From CALKCV01 sp964609515 (GTDB lineage Bacteria > Cyanobacteriota > Cyanobacteriia > Cyanobacteriales > Microcoleaceae), in assembly GCA_964609515.1 (NCBI GenBank), contig CAZSTZ010000004.1:1-64000 (forward strand): 64,000 nucleotides of DNA, given 5' to 3'. Under the pieces are notes generated by a model. It worked only from the letters and a program-made list of their open reading frames with translations. It had not been told where the DNA came from and ran no database searches. This document shows, one piece after another, positions 25,356 to 32,768 of this stretch. The translations under genes and the position numbers were made by a program. The number at the start of each line of letters is the position of its first letter. The stretch's first letter is position 1.

Positions 25356-26135
25356 TTAAGTTTGATTCGATGCATTCAACTGATAATTACCCAAAACGTG
25401 ACGGTAGTTAACCACGTTGCCAATAACGGCGATCGCCGGCGCCTCAAAACCGGTTTCCTCGACTCGTTTTGCCACTGTTTCTAAAGTAGCAATTAACTCC
25501 TCTTGGTCCGGGCGAGTTCCCCAACGAATTAAAGCGATCGGCGTTTCCCAGCTAAGTCCGGCAGCAGTAACTTCGCTAACTATATTAGGCAAGTTATGAA
25601 CTCCCATATAAATTACGATAGTTTCCGAACCGCGAGCGATCGCCTCCCAGTTCACCTTCGGTCGATACTTACCCGTCGCCTCGTGACCCGTCACAAAAGT
25701 TACCGAAGAACTATAACTCCGGTGAGTAATAGGAATGCCGGCATAAGCGGGGGCCGCAATACCCGAGGTGATCCCCGGGACTACTTCTACTGGGACTCCT
25801 GCCTTAATTAAATCCTCCATCTCTTCGCCACCCCGACCGAAAACGAAGGGGTCTCCCCCCTTGAGTCGGACTACCACTGCATGGGTTTGGGCTTTTTCGA
25901 TTAACAGTTTGGTCGTCTCTTCTTGGGGCAGAGAGTGACGTCCCCGACGCTTGCCGGCGTCAATTTGTTCGGCATGGGGACTAATGATGCCGACAATTTC
26001 TGGACTGACGAGGGCATCATAGACCACCACATCGGCGCATTCTAATAACACTTTGGCTTTAACTGTAAGCAGTCCCGGGTCTCCGGGCCCTGCCCCGACT
26101 AAATAGACCTTACCGAGAGATTTAGATTGATTCAT
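25356..26135 (-). CDS. cobA: Uroporphyrinogen-III C-methyltransferase
   Basis: This SAM-dependent enzyme methylates uroporphyrinogen III at C-2 and C-7 to precorrin-2, the branch point to siroheme and cobalamin. The 259 residues match the single-domain CobA/SUMT form. Motifs are KVYLVGAGPGDPGLLTVKA, VVYDALVS, VRLKGGDPFVFGRGGEE, EVVPGITSG and GIPITHR. It lacks the CysG dehydrogenase/ferrochelatase domain. MobA and DUF1830 follow it on the same strand. Confidence 0.95.
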   Translation of the reverse strand: MNQSKSLGKVYLVGAGPGDPGLLTVKAKVLLECADVVVYDALVSPEIVGIISPHAEQIDAGKRRGRHSLPQEETTKLLIEKAQTHAVVVRLKGGDPFVFGRGGEEMEDLIKAGVPVEVVPGITSGIAAPAYAGIPITHRSYSSSVTFVTGHEATGKYRPKVNWEAIARGSETIVIYMGVHNLPNIVSEVTAAGLSWETPIALIRWGTRPDQEELIATLETVAKRVEETGFEAPAIAVIGNVVNYRHVLGNYQLNASNQT

Positions 26136-26304
26136 ATTAAGGAATGAGAAAATAGCAAACCGGAGTTTGTTAATTACTAATTTACTGGATTGGAAAAAAC
26201 GATGCAGTATTTTTAGATACCAAATTTTTGAGATTATGTCAAGATTGGGTTGTTATAATGCAATTTTAACATAAAACTGCCGTTTTCTAGTAATAGCTTT
26301 AACG

Positions 26305-27573
26305 ATGGGTTCGACGATGAAACAAAAAGACTTAGTGCTAATAGGGGGAGGTCACAGTCACGCGATCGCCCTCAAGAACTTCTCCCAAAAACCGATATCG
26401 GGAGTTAGAATAACTTTAATTACGGATGTGCGTCATACTCCTTACTCGGGAATGCTGCCGGGATACGTTGCCGGTTTATATACTTTTAATGAATGTCACA
26501 TCGATTTACAATCGCTAACGGAATTTGCAAAAGTGCGAATGTTGACAGATAAAGCGATCGGTCTCGACCTAGAAAACAACCGAGTCATCTGCGCCAACCG
26601 TTCCCCAGTTCCCTTCGACCTGCTCTCCATCGACATCGGCAGCACCCCCGCCACCGCTACCGTTCCCGGGGCTGCAGAACATACTATCCCCGTAAAACCG
26701 ATTTCTAAATTCCTCGCCTACTGGGAGGAACTAACCGCAGCAGTAGAGAGGTTTCCAGAGCAAAAAATGAGAATAGGAATAGTTGGCGGTGGGGCCGGGG
26801 GAGTCGAGTTAGCGCTGGCAGTCCGAGCTCGCCTGCAACGGATCTACCGCCAAAACCAACAGATATCTCAGAAACCCGGTTTTTTGGAAAAACCGTCAGA
26901 AACCCGGTTTTTTGGAAAAAGCGGGTTTCTTAACGAATTACATCTATTTCATCGCGGCGCGAAACTGTTACCAGAACGCAACCCCTGGGTCGGTCGAAAA
27001 TTGGAGTCTATTCTCCGCAGGGGAGGAGTCCGGTTGCACTTGGGGGAAAGCGTCGCTGCGGTGGAACGGATTTTAGGAACGGGCGAGATGCCCGTTCTAC
27101 GGGTTGGTTGCGAGTCGGGGTTGGAGGTGGAATGCGATCGCGTCTTTTGGGTGACTCAGGCAGGGGCGGCCTCTTGGTTAAAAAAATCGGGACTTGCCAC
27201 GGACGACCGAGGGTTTATCTTAGTTAACGATGCCTTGCAGTCCATATCTCACCCGCAGGTATTTGCTGCCGGCGATGTGGCGACGATGGTAAACCACCCG
27301 CGCCCGAAAGCGGGAGTATTTGCGGTCCGCCAGGGGCAACCGTTATTGGAAAATTTGCAGCGATCGCTTTTGGGAAAACCCCTCAAACCTTTTGTGCCCC
27401 AGAAACAATTTTTGATTCTGGTGGGAACCGGGGACGAAAGAGCGATCGCTTCTCGCGGTTGCCTCGCTGTCGGTCCCCATTCTTTACTCTGGCGGTGGAA
27501 GGATAAGATAGATCGGGAATTTATGGAACGGTTCGCGAACTTGAACGGGGAGGTCGGGGGCGATCGAGGTTAG
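26305..27573 (+). CDS. FAD-dependent oxidoreductase, the N-terminal half of cyanobacterial SelD-type proteins
   Basis: The 422-residue flavoprotein resembles the oxidoreductase domain that in many cyanobacteria is fused to selenide-water dikinase (SelD). The dinucleotide motif is DLVLIGGGHSHAIAL, then TPYSGMLPGYVAG, the second Rossmann motif IGIVGGGAGGVELALAV, and the FAD motif VFAAGDVATMVNHPRPKAGVFAVRQG. Two repeats are embedded in frame: an AGAAACCCGG palindrome pair (26870-26930) encodes QKPGFLEKPSETRFFGKSGF between the helix and the strand of the second Rossmann unit, and a GAACGGGC palindrome (27077-27100) encodes GTGEMPVLR. The stop is followed at once by an assembly gap, so whether a SelD kinase domain followed is unknown. 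Confidence 0.82.
   Translation: MGSTMKQKDLVLIGGGHSHAIALKNFSQKPISGVRITLITDVRHTPYSGMLPGYVAGLYTFNECHIDLQSLTEFAKVRMLTDKAIGLDLENNRVICANRSPVPFDLLSIDIGSTPATATVPGAAEHTIPVKPISKFLAYWEELTAAVERFPEQKMRIGIVGGGAGGVELALAVRARLQRIYRQNQQISQKPGFLEKPSETRFFGKSGFLNELHLFHRGAKLLPERNPWVGRKLESILRRGGVRLHLGESVAAVERILGTGEMPVLRVGCESGLEVECDRVFWVTQAGAASWLKKSGLATDDRGFILVNDALQSISHPQVFAAGDVATMVNHPRPKAGVFAVRQGQPLLENLQRSLLGKPLKPFVPQKQFLILVGTGDERAIASRGCLAVGPHSLLWRWKDKIDREFMERFANLNGEVGGDRG
26870..26930. repeat. AGAAACCCGG palindromes inside a coding region
   Basis: Two AGAAACCCGGTTTTTTGG units and an inverted GCGGGTTTCT lie within the FAD oxidoreductase gene and keep the frame open, adding about 20 residues. Confidence 0.85.
27077..27100. 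repeat. GAACGGGC palindrome inside the same coding region
   Basis: GAACGGGCGAGATGCCCGTT followed by CTACG matches the palindrome at 3889 and 24994, here in frame as part of a coding sequence. Confidence 0.75.
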
Positions 27574-27673
27574 NNNNNNNNNNNNNNNNNNNNNNNNNNN
27601 NNNNNNNNNNNNNNNNNNNNNNNNNNNNNNNNNNNNNNNNNNNNNNNNNNNNNNNNNNNNNNNNNNNNNNNNN
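27574..27673. other. Assembly gap (100 N)
   Basis: The placeholder lies between the stop of the FAD oxidoreductase and the N-terminal region of the aminopeptidase gene. It hides that gene's start and possibly more. Confidence 0.9.
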
Positions 27674-28591
27674 TACAACCAAGGAACTTTAAAAGTCTCC
27701 GACATCCATACCCTTTATTACGAACAATGCGGCAACCCCCAAGGCAAACCGGTAGTATTTTTACACGGCGGACCTGGTGGCGGTTGTTCTTCTTTTTACC
27801 GTCAATATTTCGACCCTAAAAAATGGCGCGTTATTTTATTCGACCAACGGGGGGCGGGAAAAAGTACCCCCCATGCAGAATTAAGGGAAAATACTACTTG
27901 GGATTTGGTCGGCGACATCGAAAAAATTCGAGTTCATCTTAATATTGAAAACTGGTTTGTTTTTGGTGGAAGTTGGGGAAGTACCCTCGCTTTAACCTAC
28001 AGCGAAACTCATCCAGAACGCTGCAACGGTTTAATTTTACGCGGCATTTTTATGGTGCGCAAAAAAGAAATTCACTGGTTTTATCAGGAGGGCGCAAGTA
28101 ATATTTATCCCGACGCTTGGGAGGAATATTTAAAACCAATTCCAGAAGCAGAAAGGGGAGATATGGTAGCTGCTTATTATAAACGTTTAACCAGCGATGA
28201 TTCTCAGATTCGTTTGGAGGCGGCAAAAGCTTGGTCGATTTGGGAAGGAAGTACCAGTAAATTAGTTCAAGATAGGGCAAGTATCGCCGGTTATGGTAAC
28301 AGTCATTTTGCCGAAGCATTTGCCCGAATTGAATGTCATTATTTCATTAATAATTGCTTTTTTGATGAAGAGGATTTCTTATTAAAAAACGTCGATAAAA
28401 TTCGACATCTTCCCGGAGTAATCGTGCAAGGACGTTACGATATTCCTTGTCCGGTAGTGTCGGCATGGGAGTTACATAAAGCTTGGCCGGAAGCAGAATT
28501 GATAATAGTTCCAGATGCCGGACATTCGATGTCGGAACCGGGAATTAAAAGCGCTTTAATTGAAGCAACGGATAAGTTCGCCAATTTGTAA
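27674..28591 (+). CDS. pip: Proline iminopeptidase (prolyl aminopeptidase), 5-prime end in gap
   Basis: The alpha/beta hydrolase is open in frame from the first base after the gap (YNQGTLKVSDIHTLYYEQCGN), 305 residues to the stop; about 10 N-terminal residues are missing. The oxyanion motif HGGPGGGCSS, the DQRGAGKSTPH strand, the nucleophile elbow GGSWGSTLAL with the catalytic Ser, an Asp in QGRYDIPCP and the His in DAGHSMSEPG are all in place. It cleaves N-terminal proline from peptides in the cytoplasm. Members usually begin YPPI.PY; the lost start is probably of that form. Confidence 0.92.
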   Translation, partial: YNQGTLKVSDIHTLYYEQCGNPQGKPVVFLHGGPGGGCSSFYRQYFDPKKWRVILFDQRGAGKSTPHAELRENTTWDLVGDIEKIRVHLNIENWFVFGGSWGSTLALTYSETHPERCNGLILRGIFMVRKKEIHWFYQEGASNIYPDAWEEYLKPIPEAERGDMVAAYYKRLTSDDSQIRLEAAKAWSIWEGSTSKLVQDRASIAGYGNSHFAEAFARIECHYFINNCFFDEEDFLLKNVDKIRHLPGVIVQGRYDIPCPVVSAWELHKAWPEAELIIVPDAGHSMSEPGIKSALIEATDKFANL

Positions 28592-28611
28592 ATTATTTGG
28601 TTTTTTAAATG

Positions 28612-28720
28612 GGTGTAAGGTGCGCGTTGCGCACCCTACAAAAGACTAAGGTAAGGTGCGCAATGCGCTACTACAAAAGACTAAAGTAAGGTGCGCGTTG
28701 CGCACCCTACAAAAGACTAC
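28612..28720. repeat. Triple GTGCGC palindrome
   Basis: Three tandem copies of a unit with GTAAGGTGCGCGTTGCGCAC (the second shortened) plus CCTACAAAAGACTA. Other copies of this palindrome are at 32713, 38038, 44406, 44453 and split at 44460/44626. Confidence 0.85.
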
Positions 28721-28731
28721 AAAAGACTAGC

Positions 28732-28998
28732 TCAATTGCGGGAAATGGGCTTGACAATGAGGGTAATGTTATCTATATCTAGCACTTCGCAAACTTGCTC
28801 CGGTTCCAGAGTGACGTTTTCTACGCAGCGGGCCGGCCAGATACTATCGCGAAAGCGGGCTCGCCCATTATGCTCATCGATAGCTTCGTCTACTACCGCC
28901 TTCTTTTCCACGTCTTTCAGATACCAATGGCAGGGCGGCGGGGAGTTATTTGGTTTGGTTTTAGCGGGTTGGAAGAAAATCCCCAAAAGATTAAACAT
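28732..28998 (-). CDS. Small NfeD-like OB-fold protein
   Basis: The 88-residue protein ends in a domain resembling the C-terminal OB fold of NfeD: HNGRARFRDSIWPARCVENVTLEPEQVCEVLDIDNITLIVKPI. NfeD partners with SPFH (stomatin-like) membrane proteins. This stand-alone version lacks membrane helices and a protease domain, and no SPFH gene is adjacent. TGAGG lies nine bases before ATG 28998. The stop lies just inside the triple GTGCGC repeat zone. Confidence 0.6.
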   Translation of the reverse strand: MFNLLGIFFQPAKTKPNNSPPPCHWYLKDVEKKAVVDEAIDEHNGRARFRDSIWPARCVENVTLEPEQVCEVLDIDNITLIVKPISRN

Positions 28999-29147
28999 GG
29001 CCGTACCTCAAGCTTAACAGCGGGTAAGAGTAATTAGGGACTGGCGGTGGGAGTCTCCTCCGGCAAGTCCCTCTAAATACTTATTAGGAAGTTGAGGCAA
29101 AATTATGCAATTTTAGTGGTGAAATAGAGTTTTCTGGAAAAATAGAA

Positions 29148-29220
29148 TTGTAGGGGCAAAGCATTCGGGCGGTAGATAAGGAGAAAACGAATAAATTTTG
29201 ATGTCCGAATGCTTTGCCCG
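29148..29220. repeat. CATTCGG palindrome, copy 2
   Basis: GGGGCAAAGCATTCGGGC, then a loop, then CCGAATGCTTTGCCCG. It is the same family as 17255 and 53487. Confidence 0.75.
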
Positions 29221-29241
29221 CTCCCGCTGATTTCCACAGTA

Positions 29242-29424
29242 TTAAGTAGAGCAGCAAACATTACCCCCCTCTGTAGAACATCGAAAGCAATCGCTGTCCG
29301 CCGCAACTGCTGTTTTAACTGGAAGAGCTAGAAAGGAAATAAAGCTAAGAACTAGCATCAGTTTAAGGGAAGTTTCAAGGGCGATCGTGCTGGTTGTGGG
29401 AGGTAAATAGAGATTAGGTTTCAT
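29242..29424 (-). CDS. Possible small exported Cys-rich peptide
   Basis: From ATG 29424 the 60-residue frame has a hydrophobic stretch (LKLMLVLSFISFLALPVKTAVAA) that looks like a signal peptide ending AVAA, then DSDCFRCSTEGGNVCCST with four cysteines in 18 residues. No family is recognised and the Shine-Dalgarno is weak. It could be a short secreted peptide or a chance frame. Confidence 0.4.
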   Translation of the reverse strand: MKPNLYLPPTTSTIALETSLKLMLVLSFISFLALPVKTAVAADSDCFRCSTEGGNVCCST

Positions 29425-29701
29425 AGTTATAAGAATTAACTCAACAGCTTGAGTGTATGGGGAGCCTCCCACAAGGGGCCACAATACCGTGCCAGTTTCT
29501 TAACTTGTCAGGAAAAAGGAGCTTTTATCTTTGATTGTTCCTTCTAGTGGTAGGGGGACAAAGGGGACGGTTGAGCAATTGGCACTCTAGCGCTGTAGGT
29601 TGGGTGGAGCGCAGCGCAACCCAACAGCGGTTACAATGCGCCCACCTTAAACTTTCGACTTCAATGGAAGCCACCAGCGAGCTTGTCTCAAACAAATGCT
29701 A

Positions 29702-30106
29702 TTATTGCCGATAGCTATCGTAGCAAGAGTGACCGCCATCTCCTACCCAAGTACCGTACCTCGGATGCTTATATTCGCATACTTGACTCAGATGGTGACT
29801 GTGAGTATTCCAAGAAACGCCGCGATCTGTGACGCTTATTGAAGTATCGGTTCCAACGCTAGTTCGAACTTCTTCATTACGAGCTCGGGTGCTGCAATCT
29901 ACCGTATCGTTAGGTCGGTTTAGTCGGGCTGAGGTATAATTACCGTACCGACCTCGGCAAAATCCGTCGGCATCTTGCTGGGTAATGTCAGAAATTTTGT
30001 AGATTTTCCGCTCTCCCCAAATGGCCGATGCTGATTCGCCAGTAAGCAACAGCACAGATAATAAAGAAGCCGCTAAGAGGCTTTTCTTGATGTTTGTGTT
30101 CTTCAT
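29702..30106 (-). CDS. Exported hypothetical protein with cysteines
   Basis: From ATG 30106 (MKNTNIKK) the 134-residue protein has a signal peptide (KSLLAASLLSVLLLTGESASA, cleavage after ASA) and a mature domain with Cys residues in FCRGRYG, DCSTRARN, VCEYKHPR and SCYDSYR, likely forming disulfides. The pattern QDADGFCRGRYG...ARLNRPNDTVDCST...C is reminiscent of small secreted cyanobacterial proteins, but I do not recognise the family. The 12 codons upstream have no start signal. Confidence 0.7.
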   Translation of the reverse strand: MKNTNIKKSLLAASLLSVLLLTGESASAIWGERKIYKISDITQQDADGFCRGRYGNYTSARLNRPNDTVDCSTRARNEEVRTSVGTDTSISVTDRGVSWNTHSHHLSQVCEYKHPRYGTWVGDGGHSCYDSYRQ

Positions 30107-30687
30107 CTTTGCGTTAATCTCCATACATATTAGGCATTGCAATTCAACTAATTGTTAAGTTGAATCTTCAAGCGATCGCTTTTACAACTCCGCTTGATAT
30201 TCATATCCTAGCTTTGAACTGGGGTGTTAAAGGTTAGAAAATGTTAGTGCTTTGAGTTAGTTTTAGCTGGGAGGATAAAGTTAGTTTTTGTTGGCTGACA
30301 TAACTAAAAAAGCTCCTGTTGTCATTGCGAGGGGGGGTGGGTAAGAGTTAAATTACTGGTTTTATTATTATGTCCCCCCGTGGCAATCTCATCACTTATC
30401 GGTTTGGCTGAGATTGCTACTCTGCGAGAAGGCTTCGCCTACGGCTGTTTTAACGATTGAACCAGGAGGTTAACTCGTTTTCCCGCCGCCTCGCAATGAC
30501 AACAGAAAGTTTTAGTCAATACCCTTTGTCTGTTAACTCCATTCTCGCACTAATATCAGAATCCCATCGCGAATAACAGCGATGCTTTCTTCACCCGAGT
30601 TACGTTGGAAGGATTGCTTCTTAAGTCATCCTTCTGGTCTTTTTTAGAGCTCGTTGACGCCAGCAACAAAGCAGTTTTGGCTAATTT
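30107..30687. other. Intergenic region carrying a terminal-inverted-repeat element
   Basis: Apart from the element at 30316-30505 it holds AT-rich DNA, a GAGAAGGCTTCGCCTACGGC hairpin (30426-30445) and no supported gene. Confidence 0.6.
30316..30505. mobile_element. 190-bp element with perfect 17-bp inverted ends (MITE-C)
   Basis: The ends are CTGTTGTCATTGCGAGG (30316-30332) and its exact reverse complement CCTCGCAATGACAACAG (30489-30505). The inside contains ATGTCCCCCCGTGGCAATCTC, of which GTGGCAATCTC recurs at about 40869. Single ends (CCTCGCAATGACAAAG) recur at 37934 and 38114. No coding frame. Confidence 0.65.
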
Positions 30688-30870
30688 TTAGCGATTTTTG
30701 GGCGTATTCCGCCAAGCAGCATCGCGGGCTTTTTCAGCGGTAGAACCAGAACCGGTATAGTTCTTACCCGTTTTATTGTCCCGGACAGTAGCCTTATAAT
30801 TTGCTGCAAAAGGATGGTAGGTATTACCCTCAGTTTTAACGTCGTAACGTGAGTTTTCGTTGTTAGCCAT
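30688..30870 (-). CDS. Small basic protein, unknown function
   Basis: The 60-residue protein (MANNENSRYDVKTEGNTYHPFAANYKATVRDNKTGKNYTG) has an excellent Shine-Dalgarno, AAGGAGT, nine bases before the ATG. Secondary structure looks like two or three strands followed by one helix (STAEKARDAAWRN). The strand-strand-strand-helix end, with GSGSTAEKARDAA, resembles the last part of a double-stranded-RNA-binding fold, but the similarity is weak and the first helix is absent. It is monocistronic. Confidence 0.65.
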   Translation of the reverse strand: MANNENSRYDVKTEGNTYHPFAANYKATVRDNKTGKNYTGSGSTAEKARDAAWRNTPKNR

Positions 30871-31135
30871 AAGTTTGTACTCCTTATTGGAATCAAAGTT
30901 TTTTGAGTTTAGCGTCAGAGCAAAAATTAGTTTTGCCAGAGAATAAAGCGATAGAAAACTTGAAATCGCTCTACTTCCAACGCTATATTTCTATTTAAAC
31001 CTCTTGTATCTCGACTGTCGATACATAAAATTCGTACACTTTTGGGGTGAATTTCTGCGAACTAAGTCTTGACGAAATCCATAAAATTCACTTACGGTTA
31101 TAATGGACGAGTAATTTTTGCTGGGAGGTCTATCG

Positions 31136-32716
31136 GTGGATATTGAAGAACTGCTAAATCAGTTAAACGAATTGGTTTTCGAACGGAAAGGAAGACCCTT
31201 GGAATTTCGGGAAAAGGAAATGATTCGCAGGTCTTGGGAAGGTCAGACCTACGATGAAATGAAGGTTAGCGACCATAAACCTGAGTATATAAAAAAAGGA
31301 CTAGCTCCCAAATTGTGGCAATTACTCTCGGAAGTCACGGGAGAAAAAGTCAATAAAAAGAACATGAAGGGAGTTTTACTGCAAGTACTCGAAAAACGAT
31401 CGCCCCACTCAACAACCCCGCCCCAACCACTATCGCCACTCAACAACTCTTTCAAAGATTGGGGCGAGGCACCGGATGTATCTATTTTCTACGATCGCTT
31501 CCAAGAAACGGCAACCCTCCAAAAATGGATTCTCGAAGAAAACTGTCGCGTGGTGGAAATTTGCGGTATGGCAGGTATCGGTAAAACTGCCTTGGCGACA
31601 AAAGTTGCCCGACAAATTGCCGATCGCTTTGAATTTGTTATCTGGCGATCGCTCCACAACCCCCCATCTTTATCGGAACTATTAAACGATTTATTGCAAG
31701 AGCTCGTTCGTCGGTCAGACATTGATAAAATTCATCGAAAATCCGAACTAATCAAGCATTTAAAACATCACCGTTGTCTGTTGATACTCGATGAATGGGA
31801 AACAGTTTTTAGCAATGACAAACTAGCTGGATATTATCGAGAAGGCTACGAGGATTATGGAGATTTGCTCAAACAAATAGCAGAAGTACCCCACCAAAGT
31901 TGTCTGATAATTACGACCCGAGAGCGACCGAGGGATAGCGCTTTATTCGTAACAAAATCATCTCCCTATCGGTTACTGGAACTAAAAAGTTTGCCAGAAG
32001 CAGCCGCCCAAAAACTGTTAGAAAATACGGGTTTATCAGCCATGGAAGCGGTATTAACCAAGCTGGTAGAGCTGTATGGTGGCAATCCTCTAACGCTCAA
32101 AATAATTTCTAGCACTATTCAAGACTCTTTTGGAGGTAATGTTGATGAGTTTTTATGCCAAAGTACGTTATTTGTTGGCGACCGTTTGAACTATTTTTTA
32201 AACCAACAATTCGAGCGGTTATCACCCAGGGAAAAAGAGATATTGTACTTGCTGAAAATCGAAGATAAGCCGGTTTCTAAAAAGCAATTAAAATCGGAAA
32301 TTTTTCCCGAGCCTTCCAGCGAGGAAATCGTTAATTCTCTCCAGTCTCTCCTGCGACGATCGCTCCTAGAAAAAACTACGGCAAGCTCGGAAGTATTGTA
32401 TTTCCTACAGCCGGTGGTGAGGAAGTTTGTTAAGGAGCGCTTAATCAAACAAGTCTCGGAAGATATCTGGGCTTTTTTTGAACTAAAAAAACCGGAAGAA
32501 CTGGGATTTTTAAAAACTCTGATGTTAATTAAAAATCCCGAAAACTATCTTTTAGGAAAACGAGTGAAAGACAGGCTAAATCGACTTTTACCAACTGGAA
32601 TAAGCATCGAGCAAATCTTCGAGGAGATTCTGTCAGCTTTAGAAGAACTCCCAGAGTCAACTTTGGGGTATGCTAAAGTAAATATTATCAATTTGCGGGA
32701 AACTATCTATGAGTAG
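31136..32716 (+). CDS. NB-ARC STAND NTPase without its sensor domain
   Basis: The 526-residue protein starts at GTG 31136 behind GGGAGG with a seven-base spacer; an ATG at 31118 is the alternative. Residues 1-85 form the effector-associated N-terminal domain seen on many cyanobacterial STAND proteins (DIEELLNQLNELVFERKGRPL, LEFREKEMIRRSWEGQTYDEM). Walker A is GMAGIGKTA (144-152), Walker B CLLILDEWE, RNBS-like IITTRERP, then GNPLTLKI and a winged helix (FERLSPREKEILYLL). Relatives continue past the GYAKVNIINL motif into WD40 repeats; here the frame ends nine residues later inside a GTGCGC palindrome (32713). The sensing half has therefore been lost. Confidence 0.85.
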   Translation: MDIEELLNQLNELVFERKGRPLEFREKEMIRRSWEGQTYDEMKVSDHKPEYIKKGLAPKLWQLLSEVTGEKVNKKNMKGVLLQVLEKRSPHSTTPPQPLSPLNNSFKDWGEAPDVSIFYDRFQETATLQKWILEENCRVVEICGMAGIGKTALATKVARQIADRFEFVIWRSLHNPPSLSELLNDLLQELVRRSDIDKIHRKSELIKHLKHHRCLLILDEWETVFSNDKLAGYYREGYEDYGDLLKQIAEVPHQSCLIITTRERPRDSALFVTKSSPYRLLELKSLPEAAAQKLLENTGLSAMEAVLTKLVELYGGNPLTLKIISSTIQDSFGGNVDEFLCQSTLFVGDRLNYFLNQQFERLSPREKEILYLLKIEDKPVSKKQLKSEIFPEPSSEEIVNSLQSLLRRSLLEKTTASSEVLYFLQPVVRKFVKERLIKQVSEDIWAFFELKKPEELGFLKTLMLIKNPENYLLGKRVKDRLNRLLPTGISIEQIFEEILSALEELPESTLGYAKVNIINLRETIYE

Positions 32717-32752
32717 GGTGCGCAATGCGCACCTTACAAATTTGCGGGAAAC
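32690..32752. repeat. GTGCGC palindrome between direct repeats, at the NB-ARC stop
   Basis: ATTTGCGGGAAAC occurs on both sides (32691-32703 and 32740-32752). Between them lies GTAGGGTGCGCAATGCGCAC, whose TAG is the stop codon of the NB-ARC gene. Confidence 0.7.
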
Positions 32753-32768
32753 AAACGAAGGAGGAAAC

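Noticed and set aside
28691..29017. 108-codon plus-strand frame opposite the NfeD-like gene
   Set aside because: The minus-strand product has a recognisable OB-fold pattern; the plus frame starts in the GTGCGC repeat.
29103..29306. 67-codon minus-strand frame
   Set aside because: Covers a CATTCGG palindrome and has no start signal or family pattern.
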